The position numbers and the translations under genes are program-made. DNA of 64,000 nt. Origin: an uncultured Ruminococcus sp. Its GTDB lineage: Bacteria > Bacillota > Clostridia > Oscillospirales > Ruminococcaceae. The notes under the pieces were generated by a model, which saw only the letters and a list, made by a program, of their open reading frames with translations, did no database searches and was not told the origin of the DNA. The DNA lies in the NCBI GenBank assembly GCA_910576995.1, contig CAJTLC010000010.1, positions 49,463 to 113,462 of the forward strand. The letters run 5' to 3'. Shown here piece after piece: positions 33,959 to 43,041 of the stretch; within the stretch, counting starts at the first letter, position 1, and every line of letters starts with the position of its first letter.

Positions 33959-35365
33959 TCATTCAGCAGAATTGTCTGCTTTATTTACTTCTTCAAGATA
34001 CTTATCCAGCGCCGCATTGACTGCGTCGTAAGTTTCATTCCAAGGAACTCCGCGAGCAGTCTGCCTGAGACTGGTGTCAAGAAGCTCGTTGCAGTCTGTA
34101 GATACGCCTGCCGAAATATCGAGAAACGGATTGTCATCTGCAAGTTCCTGCATATCCCGCTGCATTTTCACCATTTCATCCGTCCAGCCGTAATCTTCGC
34201 GGAACTGCTTATCCGCAACAGCCTTAGTTTCCTCATCCAGAAGCGTAAAACGCTTGCATTCAAGGAATTTCGCAACTCCTTCCGGATTTGCGCCGCCCTT
34301 TACGAACATATACGCCTCCATTCCCACAGGAACGTAATATTCGTCAGCTTCGGGATCTTTCGGCATCGGAACGAAAAATGCGTCGTCGCCGAACTGCTTC
34401 TTCCACTGCGAAGATTCAGCGTAAAACGTATAAAGACCTACAGGATAGAAGAGCATCTTTCCCTCGCCTATATATTCGGGATGCGCCTCCCAGCCATAGT
34501 CGCCGACTCCGATAGCGATACAGCCGGTCGTATTCAGATCATAGAGGAAATCCTGAACACGCTCCATTGCAGGATCGCCAATGTTATTAACAAGCTTCCC
34601 ATCCTCGATAGATACGGCAGGAACGCCTGTCGTAGCCATAAGACCGAATTCGAACCACCAACCGTCAATGCCATAATGCTGATTTTCAACGTCAGCGAAA
34701 CTCTTGATCATGTTCTGGAATGTATCCCACGTCCACTCGCCTCTTTCGAAAAGCTCCGCAGGATCCTCCAGACCTGCTTCCTGAACAGTTTTCTTATTGT
34801 AAACGCAGCCGACTTTATCGCCCGTAGTCTGAACTACCGTACAATAATGCCTTCCATCCCACATAAGGCTGTCGTTGATCTCCTCAACGCCCTCCCACAC
34901 AGGCGAACTAAAATCAATATAATCGTCCACAGGAGCGAACATTCCGCGAACCGCTCCCTTTGGAAAAGCGTCCATGTTCCCGGCGTAGAAAAAATCAACG
35001 CCCTCGCCGCTGTTTATCATTTCAGCAAGTTTTTCGTATCTGTTTTCATATGTACATTGTATCCACTCAATCCTGCCGCCATACTTTTCTTCAAAGGCAA
35101 CAAGTTCCGTAGGCTTGTTTTTTCCGGAAGAATCAGGATTTATATCCCAATCGGAAAGCCACTTGATCGTTTTATTTTCAAGTTCAACATCTTCAAGCAG
35201 ATCCGATTTCGTAACATTATCCCTGATCTCCGCGCGAAGAGAAGCGTCAACATCAACGTTGGCATAAGGATTTGAAGAAGAGGATTCTTTATCACCGCAT
35301 GCTGTAAAGGAAAGCATTGCCGCCGCCATAAGGAAAGCAGAAATAAATGCCATGGTTTTTTTCAT
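33959..35365 (-). CDS. Extracellular solute-binding lipoprotein (family 1-like), orphan
   Basis: This 468-residue lipoprotein is paralogous to 19300-20703. Its signal peptide ends LSFTACGD. Shared blocks include IKWLSDWDINPDS, FYAGNMDAFPKG and GEWTWDTFQNMIKSFA. I start at the ATG at 35365 because AAGGAG is eight bases upstream. The longer in-frame possibility begins upstream of this RBS. It should bind an oligosaccharide or other nutrient for ABC import, but no permease genes lie nearby. A perfect promoter drives it through a leader that carries a short repeat shared with 59071-59106. Confidence 0.88.
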   Translation of the reverse strand: MKKTMAFISAFLMAAAMLSFTACGDKESSSSNPYANVDVDASLRAEIRDNVTKSDLLEDVELENKTIKWLSDWDINPDSSGKNKPTELVAFEEKYGGRIEWIQCTYENRYEKLAEMINSGEGVDFFYAGNMDAFPKGAVRGMFAPVDDYIDFSSPVWEGVEEINDSLMWDGRHYCTVVQTTGDKVGCVYNKKTVQEAGLEDPAELFERGEWTWDTFQNMIKSFADVENQHYGIDGWWFEFGLMATTGVPAVSIEDGKLVNNIGDPAMERVQDFLYDLNTTGCIAIGVGDYGWEAHPEYIGEGKMLFYPVGLYTFYAESSQWKKQFGDDAFFVPMPKDPEADEYYVPVGMEAYMFVKGGANPEGVAKFLECKRFTLLDEETKAVADKQFREDYGWTDEMVKMQRDMQELADDNPFLDISAGVSTDCNELLDTSLRQTARGVPWNETYDAVNAALDKYLEEVNKADNSAE

Positions 35366-35434
35366 GATCATTCTCCTTAACACATTTTGACCCATCTGTC
35401 TTTTGGGTTGTTCTGAAACTATCCGAAACGCTTA

Positions 35435-35469
35435 TAAGACGAGCGTTAAGGGCAGCGTCAACACACCCT
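35435..35469. repeat. Short dispersed intergenic repeat, copy 1
   Basis: TAAGACGAGCGTTAAG, then GGCAGCGTCAAC, then ACACCCT aligns with 59071-59106 at about 30 of 36 positions. It lies in the transcribed leader of the 33959-35365 gene. Confidence 0.55.
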
Positions 35470-35505
35470 GATTTTAGCTGCTGCCTTTATTGTGCCATTT
35501 ATTAT

Positions 35506-35535
35506 ATTATATCATTTTTTCATGCAAATTGTCAA
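35506..35535 (-). promoter_or_regulatory. Predicted promoter of the 33959-35365 gene
   Basis: TTGACA and TATAAT are perfect hexamers with an 18-base spacer on the minus strand, about 135 bases before the start codon. Confidence 0.75.
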
Positions 35536-35563
35536 TACTCATTTTTAGGAAACATTGATTAAA

Positions 35564-36238
35564 TCATACCATACTAATACATATTCTGCCTTCATTTTTT
35601 CGAAATGCACAATTCTCCCTCATACGGCAGGTTTTACAGCCTTGCGGAGAATGCAAAGGAGCGGAATCGCGAATACCTATGACAGCCGTTACCGATTTCG
35701 ATGGAATCAGCAGAAAACTATCCGTAACCGTCAAACCGATGCGACGCTGGGCATTAAGCGCCAAAAGCAGTTCTTTCTGGTGAGATATAGGAAGATCGCC
35801 ATATCCGGGACTGAATCGCCAAGTTCTATATGGTGCGTTCACATCTGCAAAAATTTCTTCCTCGGCAGCGTTACAAACCTGTTCAATCGCCGCGCTGCAA
35901 AGAGCGTCCACCGCCAATGCCGCCGCCATATCCGTTACGGAAGCCTGCCTTATCAGCTTGTCAGCCTCCGAGGATACAGTCGCGCCAAAGATTATCGCCA
36001 TTTCGCAGCCCTTAAGATGTTTGCGGATATCATTCCCCAAAAGAGAAACTCCGCAGATTTTCAGTTCATTCTCCGTCCGCTCAATCTTTCCCTGACGATA
36101 CACGTAAGCAGGTCGAAGATTTTCGCGGACGATCGGCTCATATTTATCAAGCAGCCGCGCAATTTTTTCGTCAGGTTCGCCCTGAACGCCCATATATCGC
36201 GCAGCTTCTTCATGCGAAATTTCCGAAAGTCTTATCAT
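35564..36238 (-). CDS. Cobalamin-dependent methionine synthase activation-domain protein
   Basis: This 224-residue stand-alone protein corresponds to the C-terminal reactivation domain of MetH, which binds S-adenosylmethionine and remethylates oxidised cob(II)alamin. The family motif RFSPGYGDLPISHQ is present near residue 141, with the SAM-binding Arg. C-terminal cysteines (GCKTCRMRENC) add a cluster-like feature seen in split-MetH organisms. The start overlaps metF by 4 bases, so it is co-translated with metF. The MetH core would have to be encoded elsewhere. Confidence 0.9.
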   Translation of the reverse strand: MIRLSEISHEEAARYMGVQGEPDEKIARLLDKYEPIVRENLRPAYVYRQGKIERTENELKICGVSLLGNDIRKHLKGCEMAIIFGATVSSEADKLIRQASVTDMAAALAVDALCSAAIEQVCNAAEEEIFADVNAPYRTWRFSPGYGDLPISHQKELLLALNAQRRIGLTVTDSFLLIPSKSVTAVIGIRDSAPLHSPQGCKTCRMRENCAFRKNEGRICISMV

Positions 36239-37095
36239 ACTTCGATTATCCCCGAAACAGCCTCGCTGATCTTCCGCGCAACATAAGCATTATTCATGGT
36301 ATACAGGTGGATTCCGTCAACATCATTCGCAGCAAGGTCAACTATCTGATTGATCGCATAGGCAATTCCGGCGTCGCGGAGGGCTTCGGGATTATTCTCA
36401 TATTTCTGCATGATTTTTACGAATTTTCCCGGCAAACTTGCGCCGCAGGTCGTGACCATTCGTTCAATCTGCTTTTTATTTACTACGGGCATTATACCCG
36501 CCTCAATCGGAACGTTTATTCCATTTGCAGCTGCCATTTCGCGGAATTTATAGAAATATTCGTTATCGAAAAACAACTGCGTAATAAGGTGATCAGCGCC
36601 TGCGTTCACTTTTATCTTTAAATTTTTAACATCATCTTCGATCGTATCGCTATCTGGATGACCTTCGGGATAGCAAGCGCCCGCGATATCAAAATCCCCC
36701 TTATTTTTAAGATATGTAATCAGATCGCTGGCGTGTTTAAAATCCTCAACAGGCGGAATAGCAGGATTTATATCGCCGCGCAGCGCAAGAATATTCTCTA
36801 TCCCCTGCGCCTTTGCAAGTTCAAGTGTTTCATCTATTTGCGATCTTGTATAATTTATACATGGCAAATGAAGAACCGGAATAATCCCTTTTTCCCGGAT
36901 TTTAGCGGCAATATCAAGAGCAAGACCGCTGTTTCCGCTTCCGCCCGCGCTAAATGTAACGCTGATAAAATCGGGTTTCAAATCGCCCAATTCATCGAGA
37001 GTGCGAAAAATAACATCAATTGAACTTGTATTTTTCGGCGGAAACACCTCAAAGGAGAAAACTGTCTTTTTCGCAAATATGTCTTTTATCTTCAT
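36235..37095 (-). CDS. metF: 5,10-methylenetetrahydrofolate reductase
   Basis: MetF reduces methylene-THF to methyl-THF, the methyl donor for methionine synthase. The 286-residue TIM-barrel protein has FSFEVFPPKN with the catalytic Glu near the N-terminus, then SVTFSAGGSG, ALRGD and DHLITQLFFD, all family motifs. The RBS GGAGG is five bases before the ATG. It lies 12 bases after ung and overlaps the MetH-activation gene, so the two folate/methionine genes form a functional pair. Confidence 0.96.
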   Translation of the reverse strand: MKIKDIFAKKTVFSFEVFPPKNTSSIDVIFRTLDELGDLKPDFISVTFSAGGSGNSGLALDIAAKIREKGIIPVLHLPCINYTRSQIDETLELAKAQGIENILALRGDINPAIPPVEDFKHASDLITYLKNKGDFDIAGACYPEGHPDSDTIEDDVKNLKIKVNAGADHLITQLFFDNEYFYKFREMAAANGINVPIEAGIMPVVNKKQIERMVTTCGASLPGKFVKIMQKYENNPEALRDAGIAYAINQIVDLAANDVDGIHLYTMNNAYVARKISEAVSGIIEV

Positions 37096-37106
37096 GATTG
37101 CCTCCG

Positions 37107-37778
37107 TTAATCAATTGACCAGTCGATCGCGCTCATTCCGTGTGCAGTCAAAAATTCGTTTGCCTGCGAGAAATGCTTGCAGCCAAAAAAACCGTTATAA
37201 GCTGAAAGAGGGCTTGGATGCGCGGATTTCAGCACAAGATGCGCAGGATTTGTAATGAAAACCTGCTTAGACTTTGCGTCCGCTCCCCAAAGCATGAAAA
37301 CCATAGGCTTTTCGCGTTCATTCAACACCTTAATAACATCCGTCGTAAACTGCTCCCAGCCCATTCCACGATGGCTGCGCGGCTGATTCGCCCTGACAGT
37401 CAGCACGGAATTCAGGAGTAAAACACCGCTTTCCGCCCACTTTGTAAGCTCGCCATGCTTTCCCGTATTATCTATTCCTACATCGTCTTTTATTTCCTTA
37501 AAAATATTTACTAAAGAAGGCGGCGGAGCGACGCCTCTGCGAACTGAAAAACTCAATCCATGCGCCTGCCCCTCTCCATGATATGGATCCTGCCCTATTA
37601 TCACACATTTTACATCGTCGTAAGACGTCAGCTTCATTGCGTTAAAAATATCATACATTCCCGGAAAAATCCGCTGCGTTTTGTACTCGACGATGAGTTT
37701 CTGGCGCAGTCCCTGATAATACTCCTTGTCGAACTCCCCATTAAGAATGTTGTCCCAATCATTTCCAAAATTTACCAT
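37107..37778 (-). CDS. ung: Uracil-DNA glycosylase, family 1
   Basis: Ung removes uracil from DNA to begin base-excision repair. The 223 residues include the active-site motif GQDPYHG (catalytic Asp, near residue 64). The uracil-binding LLLNSVLTV, with its Asn, and the C-terminal HPSPLS motif follow. AAGGTGATGTT precedes the ATG. It is the second gene of the DUF2500-ung-metF operon. Confidence 0.96.
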   Translation of the reverse strand: MVNFGNDWDNILNGEFDKEYYQGLRQKLIVEYKTQRIFPGMYDIFNAMKLTSYDDVKCVIIGQDPYHGEGQAHGLSFSVRRGVAPPPSLVNIFKEIKDDVGIDNTGKHGELTKWAESGVLLLNSVLTVRANQPRSHRGMGWEQFTTDVIKVLNEREKPMVFMLWGADAKSKQVFITNPAHLVLKSAHPSPLSAYNGFFGCKHFSQANEFLTAHGMSAIDWSID

Positions 37779-37801
37779 AACATCACCTTCGTTTAGCGCG
37801 A

Positions 37802-38248
37802 TTATTCATTAAAAATCGTCGCCTCATAGTATTTGAATTTCACAAGCGTATTGCGTTTATATGTAAGCGAACCCTGCTCGTTAAAGGGAATTTTTTCATA
37901 TGCGTCCCTTGAACATTGGATTTTCAGCTTCTGACCTTTACGCGTAGTAAATTGAAGTTCGTAATATTCGTCAACCATTTTAACCTGTCCATCGCTTTCG
38001 ATAATTCTAAGGCGATCATCGCTTTTACGAACTAAAGTCGCCATCTCAACAATAGGCTCAGACGTACTTTTTTGCGTATCTTTTTTTGATTTTTTGCCGC
38101 TATCTGTCATGCTGCCGTCAGTTGGTTCAAGGAAAAAATTCATTAATTTCATAAACGGACTTTTTCCGCCGAACAAAATAATGATCGCCAAAAGAATCAC
38201 AATTATTCCGCCAAAAAGCATGAGCAAATTTCGCATCTCTGTTGTCAT
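37802..38248 (-). CDS. Membrane-anchored DUF2500-like protein
   Basis: This 148-residue protein has one membrane helix near the N-terminus (LLMLFGGIIVILLAIIILFGG). A short linker with Asp/Ser/Lys follows, then a small beta-rich domain. The pattern EYYELQFTTRKGQKLKIQC, then GSLTYKRNTLVKFKYY resembles DUF2500, a domain of unknown function. It is the first gene of the ung-metF operon. A foldback element fills most of its leader. Confidence 0.7.
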   Translation of the reverse strand: MTTEMRNLLMLFGGIIVILLAIIILFGGKSPFMKLMNFFLEPTDGSMTDSGKKSKKDTQKSTSEPIVEMATLVRKSDDRLRIIESDGQVKMVDEYYELQFTTRKGQKLKIQCSRDAYEKIPFNEQGSLTYKRNTLVKFKYYEATIFNE

Positions 38249-38267
38249 AAAATCTGTCCTTTCATAA

Positions 38268-38425
38268 GAGCCTGTTTAGCATCTCTTCACGAACGTCTTT
38301 CGGCAAAGCTTGCCGATTGCTGCGTCGCCCCAACCCTTACCATAGTCAGTATGCCTGCGGCTTTTTCCATGCCCTCGACAAAACTATGCTCAAAAAACTG
38401 CGCACGAAAGATACTGAACAATCTC
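38268..38425. mobile_element. Foldback (MITE-like) element, copy H, with TAA target duplication
   Basis: The ends GAGCCTGTTTAGCATCT and (reverse complement) GAGATTGTTCAGTATCT are imperfect inverted repeats. TAA is repeated at 38265-38267 and 38426-38428. On the minus strand the interior reads TTTTTTGAGCATAGTTTTG, then CCGCAGGCATACTGACTATG, then GACGCAGCAATCGGCAAG and GCCGAAAGACGT. The 158-bp element lies between the promoter at 38447-38475 and the first gene of the operon. Confidence 0.8.
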
Positions 38426-38446
38426 TAAATCAAAACTCTATCTTAT

Positions 38447-38475
38447 ATTATATCTTATTTTTCCGATTTTTGCAA
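38447..38475 (-). promoter_or_regulatory. Predicted promoter of the DUF2500-ung-metF operon
   Basis: TTGCAA and TATAAT are separated by 17 bases on the minus strand. Copy H starts about 20 bases downstream. Confidence 0.65.
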
Positions 38476-38569
38476 TATCTAATTGAATTTTTTTCTGATT
38501 TATTGTATAATTATATTATTACAGACGGCGCACATTTTTTGTCCGACGTCATGAATTCGGGGGATTTTT

Positions 38570-39286
38570 ATGCAGAAAATACTTGGAAATATGCGAAAAG
38601 CTATACAGCAATACAAAATGATCGAAAATGGCGATCGAATAGCAGTTGGAATATCGGGCGGCAAAGATAGCCTGATACTTCTGAAAGGACTTGCTCAACT
38701 ACGCAGCTTTATTGGTATAGATTACGATATTGTGGGAATCACTATTGATCCCCAATTCGGTGGAATATCGGGAAATTATTCCATTCCTGCGAAAATGTGC
38801 AGCGATCTTGGAATTCCATATCACATAATCCCAACTCATATCGGCGAAGTTGTTTTTGAGATTCGTCATGAAAAAAATCCTTGCAGTCTTTGCGCGCGAA
38901 TGCGGAGGGGCGCAATTCATGGCGCTGCTTCTGAACTTTCCTGCAATAAGATCGCGCTTGGACATAATTTTGACGATACTGTTGAAACTTTTATCATGAA
39001 TCTTTTTAATGAGGGGCGTATTGGCTGCTATTCGCCGAAAACGCTCCTTGAAGATAAAAATCTGACAGTGATCCGTCCGATGATATATTGCAAAGAGCGG
39101 GAAATTCGCCGTGCCGTCCGCACAAGCGGAATTGATGTCGTCAAATCAGCCTGCCCTGCTGACGGACATACAAACCGCCAGAAAACTAAAGAATTCATTG
39201 CCGAAACCGAGCGTCGCGATCATGGATTCAAAGATCGAGTTTTTGGAGCAATTCAGCGTGGAAACATAGACGGCTGGGGAATATAA
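38570..39286 (+). CDS. PP-loop ATPase, TtcA-like tRNA 2-thiocytidine synthetase
   Basis: This 238-residue N-type PP-loop enzyme resembles TtcA, which thiolates C32 of some tRNAs. The PP-loop SGGKDSL is near residue 26. The pair CSLCARMRR and a later conserved Cys (KSACPADGH) match the cysteines that hold the Fe-S cluster in TtcA. GHNFDDTVETFIMN is the second nucleotide-binding motif. The ATG at 38570 follows GGGGG. It is monocistronic with a terminator. Closely related TilS is unlikely because TilS lacks the CxxC. Confidence 0.85.
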   Translation: MQKILGNMRKAIQQYKMIENGDRIAVGISGGKDSLILLKGLAQLRSFIGIDYDIVGITIDPQFGGISGNYSIPAKMCSDLGIPYHIIPTHIGEVVFEIRHEKNPCSLCARMRRGAIHGAASELSCNKIALGHNFDDTVETFIMNLFNEGRIGCYSPKTLLEDKNLTVIRPMIYCKEREIRRAVRTSGIDVVKSACPADGHTNRQKTKEFIAETERRDHGFKDRVFGAIQRGNIDGWGI

Positions 39287-39287
39287 A

Positions 39288-39312
39288 AAGGCTCTCCATT
39301 CGGAGAGCCTTT
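39288..39312 (+). terminator. Terminator between the TtcA-like gene and scaE
   Basis: AAAGGCTCTCC and GGAGAGCCTTT form an 11-bp stem with a short loop right after the stop codon. It can also act on the minus strand for scaE, whose stop is at 39347. Confidence 0.8.
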
Positions 39313-39346
39313 AATTATTCTTTAGAAATAAGAACTAACTAATTAA

Positions 39347-40381
39347 TTAGTCTTCCTTCTTTCTGAGAACAAATGCAGTACCGATTGCAACTGCAAGACC
39401 AGCAGCAGCAACGCCTACACCAGCAACACCTGTCTTAGGTGAATCGCCCTTCTTACCTGTAGTTGTTGCAGGCTTTGTAGTTGAACCAGCGGCCTTCTTA
39501 GTTGTTGTACCAGCAGCCTTCTTAGTTGTTGTACCAGCAGCCTTAGTTGTTGTACCAGCATCCTTGGTTGTTGTCTCAGCAGCCTTTGTGGTTGTCTCAG
39601 CAGCCTTTGTAGTTGTTGTTGCAGCCTTTGTAGTTGTTGTTGTAGCAACAGTTGTAGTTGTTGTCTCAACAGCGCCTGCAATAGCAATGTAACCATCATA
39701 TGTGCTGTCAATGTTTGCAAGATTAGGGCACTTAGCTACATCCTCAGCGCTTGCTGCAAATGTAGGATTCTCAGGGCTGTAGATACCCTGTGTGAATGCA
39801 TAAGCTTCCATAAGCATACCAGCTTCAGTTCTGTCTACATCGAAGAAAGCGTCCTTTGTTGTGCCAGCCGACTGATAAACGATATCAAGCGGGAATACTT
39901 CGCCTTCCTCAGCGTCAGCGGGAATTGTGAAGGTCAGTGTCCACATTGTACCATCTACACCATAATCACCCTCGCCGCCTGTTGACATAAACCAGCTGTC
40001 GAAACCTTCTCTTGTACAGGAATCGTCAACCTTGTTTGTCTTAGTACCAAGATCAGCAATAGCAGGACCATCAGCTACATCCGCCTTACCATTTGCCTTT
40101 GTTTTGAGTGTAAGACGATCGCTGTAGTAAATACGGATACCTGTATTGCAGTACTTTCCGTCAGCACCGGAAACATCAAGAGTTACCTTAACATCCTGAC
40201 CAGCCTGATCCTTGTCAACAACGAGCTTAGTTGTTGTAATCTTAGGCTTTATTTCAGATTCAGCAATCTGACCAGCTGTGTAATCGCTGGGAGCAGCAAA
40301 AGCACTGAGAGATACTGCTGAAGCAGCTACAGCTGTCAATGAAAGTGCAGAAAACACTTTTTTAAGAGTATTCTTCTTCAT
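39347..40381 (-). CDS. scaE: ScaE: cell-wall-anchored cohesin protein
   Basis: ScaE anchors the cellulosome to peptidoglycan. The 344-residue protein has a signal peptide (to about residue 29) and one cohesin domain at about 33-235 (KITTTKLVVDKDQAGQDVKV...). A Thr/Lys/Ala-rich linker occupies about 236-305. A sortase signal follows: SPKTG at 314-318, a hydrophobic helix and the basic tail RKKED. The first residue of the pentapeptide is Ser instead of Leu. In R. flavefaciens this cohesin binds the X-dockerins of ScaB and CttA, the neighbours upstream. AAAGGAA precedes the ATG. It is the last gene of the sca cluster. Confidence 0.92.
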   Translation of the reverse strand: MKKNTLKKVFSALSLTAVAASAVSLSAFAAPSDYTAGQIAESEIKPKITTTKLVVDKDQAGQDVKVTLDVSGADGKYCNTGIRIYYSDRLTLKTKANGKADVADGPAIADLGTKTNKVDDSCTREGFDSWFMSTGGEGDYGVDGTMWTLTFTIPADAEEGEVFPLDIVYQSAGTTKDAFFDVDRTEAGMLMEAYAFTQGIYSPENPTFAASAEDVAKCPNLANIDSTYDGYIAIAGAVETTTTTVATTTTTKAATTTTKAAETTTKAAETTTKDAGTTTKAAGTTTKKAAGTTTKKAAGSTTKPATTTGKKGDSPKTGVAGVGVAAAGLAVAIGTAFVLRKKED

Positions 40382-40420
40382 TTTAATAATTTCCTTTCAG
40401 ATAAATTAAATTTATGTATT

Positions 40421-40445
40421 GCTTGCTGCCACCCTGACAGCAAGC
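40421..40445 (-). promoter_or_regulatory. Intercistronic hairpin between cttA and scaE
   Basis: GCTTGCTG and CAGCAAGC form an 8-bp stem with a 9-base loop. No T-run follows on the minus strand, so it may stabilise or process the RNA rather than terminate it. Confidence 0.5.
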
Positions 40446-40483
40446 ATAACATTCTTTGTGTTTTTAGTTAATGTCAATTTAAA

Positions 40484-42913
40484 TTAGCGACCGAGAATCT
40501 TATCCCAAGCTGCTCTGTCAAGAGTTTCAATGTCAGTATTTGTTGAAAGTTCCGCATAAGCTCTAAGGATATACGAAGATTCAGCAGGACTAAACTCACG
40601 ATCAGGCTTAGATGTCTTGTAGTTATCAGGATCAAGATCGTTATTTACATCGCAGAGGAAACAAGCAAACTCATCAAGAATATCATCAGGAGACTCGATC
40701 ATTTTGCTCTTAGAGAACTGATGGTTACTAGCTGAATCGCCTTCAGCAAGCGTAGAGATTGTCGCATACCATATAAGAGTATTGGATGCGTCGGAAGGAT
40801 CGATTACATTATCAAGGTTATTATCACCCTTAAGACCTACATAAACAGGAACTGTAAGGTTTTCGCCCTTATCTTCTGAACCCGTTATGCTAACGATTGC
40901 ATCGCCTTCATTAGCAACGATTGTGCCGTCAGCAGCTACGATAGTCTGTGAAGCCACAAGTTCTACATTGTAGAGGAACGAAGTGTTATTGACATCGTAA
41001 ACGGATGTAGGAGTTGCATTGAATTCGAACATATCCTGTGTAATGTCAATAGGCTCGCCGGCTTCAAGAACTTCCTCATCAATGATCACACCATCAGGAT
41101 TGATTGTGATACGTGATTTATTGATCGTGTATGTAAGTGAAGTAACCTGATCCTTATTGAATTCTTCATCAATGCTGAGGTAGAATCCATTTGTTGTATC
41201 AGCGTTTACGCTTACAACAGTATCGATCTTTATAGTATTGCCCTTATCATCAGTATCTGTTGATGATGATGTTGAAGTTGAGGACTCTTCACTGCCTGTT
41301 GTAGTTGTATCTACAGTAGCTGTAGTATCGCCGCCATCTGTTGTAGTTGTATCAACAGTTGTCGTAGTATCCTCGTCGCCTGTTGTGGTTGTATCAACAG
41401 TTGTTGTGGTGTCCTTATCATCTGTTGTAGTTGTATCAACAGTTGTCGTAGTGTCCTTGTCGCCTGTTGTAGTCGTATCAACAGTTGTTGTTGTATCATC
41501 ATCAGTTGCTGTGGAATCAACAGTTGTTGTAGTTGTATCCTCAGTAGTTGAAGTTGTTGCAGAAGTTGTCGTTGTGATAACATCGCCTACCTTAACTTCT
41601 CTCCATACATCAACTGAAGCGGAACTTGTACCACTTTCAATCGCCGAAAAATCAACATAAGCTTCAACTTTCTTCCAGCTGTCGATGAATTCAACATTGC
41701 ACTCATTTACAACATAATCCTTAACAGCATCCTGCTCTTTATCAGGGAACTGAGCAGTAAGAGTAGCATGACCTGCGTTTATTGAGAGTGTGATATCTGT
41801 AAATTCATCAGCAAGTTCACCGAACTCGGAAGCTGTGATATCAAACTTATCAGGAGCGACCTTTTCGTTGAGCTGAGAAAGAATATCATCATAAATTTCA
41901 GCAATTGCCTGATTCTGAACGATTTCAGCAGCTGTATTGCCCTCGATAGTCTTACCGGTCTTGTTTTCAACTTTCTGCTTCATATCAGCAATAAGTTCAT
42001 CCATTGTAGCATAGGAGTAATCCTTGCTTTTTGTAAGAGCCTTATTAAGCTTATCCTTAGCAGCGTTAAGCTTACCAACATAGAATGAAACTGAATCATC
42101 AATCTGCTTTGCAGCATCATCAAGATCAATTGGATACTCTGCTTCATATTCAGCACAAGTTGACTTAGCCGTATCTGTAAGAAGTGCAAACTTCTCGAGA
42201 GCCCAATCAATAACCTTCGATCCCTTGTAAACATTACCTGTTGCTGCGTCTACAAATGTGAGTTCACCGCTTACCGTTGTACCATCCTTAAGAGCAGCGC
42301 CGTTGATCTTGATTTCGATGTCGCCGCCGATAACGATTCCTTCGAAGAATTTTTCAGGTGTGTTAAAATCTTCAATACCGTACTGGTCAGCAATATCCTT
42401 GAGCGCGCCGCCTATAGTCTTTGAAGCGCCCTCTGTAAATGTAGAAGTAATATCATTAAGAGTAGCAGTAATAGTGATATTGCCGTCCGCATCAACAGAA
42501 TAGTTCACATCGCTCATTCTCTCTGTCAGGCTCTTAGTTACTTCACTGAACTGACCGGATTTCTCAATAGCCTTTTCATAAACTTTTGTGAGATCAAAAG
42601 TTCCGTTAGCGTTTGCGCCTGCGCCAAGATTAGTAAGAAGACCGCTCAAATCATAATTCCAGTCGGCAGTCTTAGTCCAAAGTGTAGCATCTGTTCTGTC
42701 ATATTCAACTCCATCGCTTTCATCAGGAGTAACATAAAGAATAGAAGATCCTACGCCATCGTTAAGTGTTACTGTCGTACCCTTTGAAGCATCGGCAACC
42801 GGTGCAGCCGTATCAACTGCAACAGTTGTTGTAGCAACAGTAAAGCACTGTGTGAGAGCCAGCGGTACAGCAGCTGCTGCAGCAATGGCTCTTTTGAATA
42901 ATGAGTTCTTCAT
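40484..42913 (-). CDS. cttA: CttA-like cellulose-binding X-dockerin protein
   Basis: In R. flavefaciens CttA attaches the cell to cellulose and docks onto ScaE. This 809-residue protein has a signal peptide (to about residue 33) and an N-terminal region of about 400 residues. A Thr/Asp/Val-rich linker with TTTTVDTTTTGDKD-type repeats occupies about 442-559, and a C-terminal X-dockerin follows at about 560-809. The dockerin segment VGLKGDNNLDNVIDPSDASNT is closely related to that of ScaB. Gene position and X-dockerin support the CttA call. I cannot match the N-terminal region to a known CBM with confidence. AGAGAGG precedes the ATG. Confidence 0.82.
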   Translation of the reverse strand: MKNSLFKRAIAAAAAVPLALTQCFTVATTTVAVDTAAPVADASKGTTVTLNDGVGSSILYVTPDESDGVEYDRTDATLWTKTADWNYDLSGLLTNLGAGANANGTFDLTKVYEKAIEKSGQFSEVTKSLTERMSDVNYSVDADGNITITATLNDITSTFTEGASKTIGGALKDIADQYGIEDFNTPEKFFEGIVIGGDIEIKINGAALKDGTTVSGELTFVDAATGNVYKGSKVIDWALEKFALLTDTAKSTCAEYEAEYPIDLDDAAKQIDDSVSFYVGKLNAAKDKLNKALTKSKDYSYATMDELIADMKQKVENKTGKTIEGNTAAEIVQNQAIAEIYDDILSQLNEKVAPDKFDITASEFGELADEFTDITLSINAGHATLTAQFPDKEQDAVKDYVVNECNVEFIDSWKKVEAYVDFSAIESGTSSASVDVWREVKVGDVITTTTSATTSTTEDTTTTTVDSTATDDDTTTTVDTTTTGDKDTTTTVDTTTTDDKDTTTTVDTTTTGDEDTTTTVDTTTTDGGDTTATVDTTTTGSEESSTSTSSSTDTDDKGNTIKIDTVVSVNADTTNGFYLSIDEEFNKDQVTSLTYTINKSRITINPDGVIIDEEVLEAGEPIDITQDMFEFNATPTSVYDVNNTSFLYNVELVASQTIVAADGTIVANEGDAIVSITGSEDKGENLTVPVYVGLKGDNNLDNVIDPSDASNTLIWYATISTLAEGDSASNHQFSKSKMIESPDDILDEFACFLCDVNNDLDPDNYKTSKPDREFSPAESSYILRAYAELSTNTDIETLDRAAWDKILGR

Positions 42914-43041
42914 TGTTTTTTACCTCTCTAACATATTTTTTCTCATACAGTATAATTGCACTATGCCATCACACGTAATGAGAAGTCTTTTCAGGCAGCA
43001 TATATAATTATATTGCAGTTAGCCTAAAAATTCATAATTAC

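Noticed and set aside
37096..38600. SAM or cobalamin riboswitch ahead of the metF operon
   Set aside because: The leader is filled by foldback copy H. No SAM-box or B12-box sequence is seen.
39400..39700. Direct repeats in scaE, cttA and scaB that might suggest a CRISPR array
   Set aside because: The repeats are short, in frame and encode Thr-rich linkers. There are no constant repeats with unique spacers and no cas genes.
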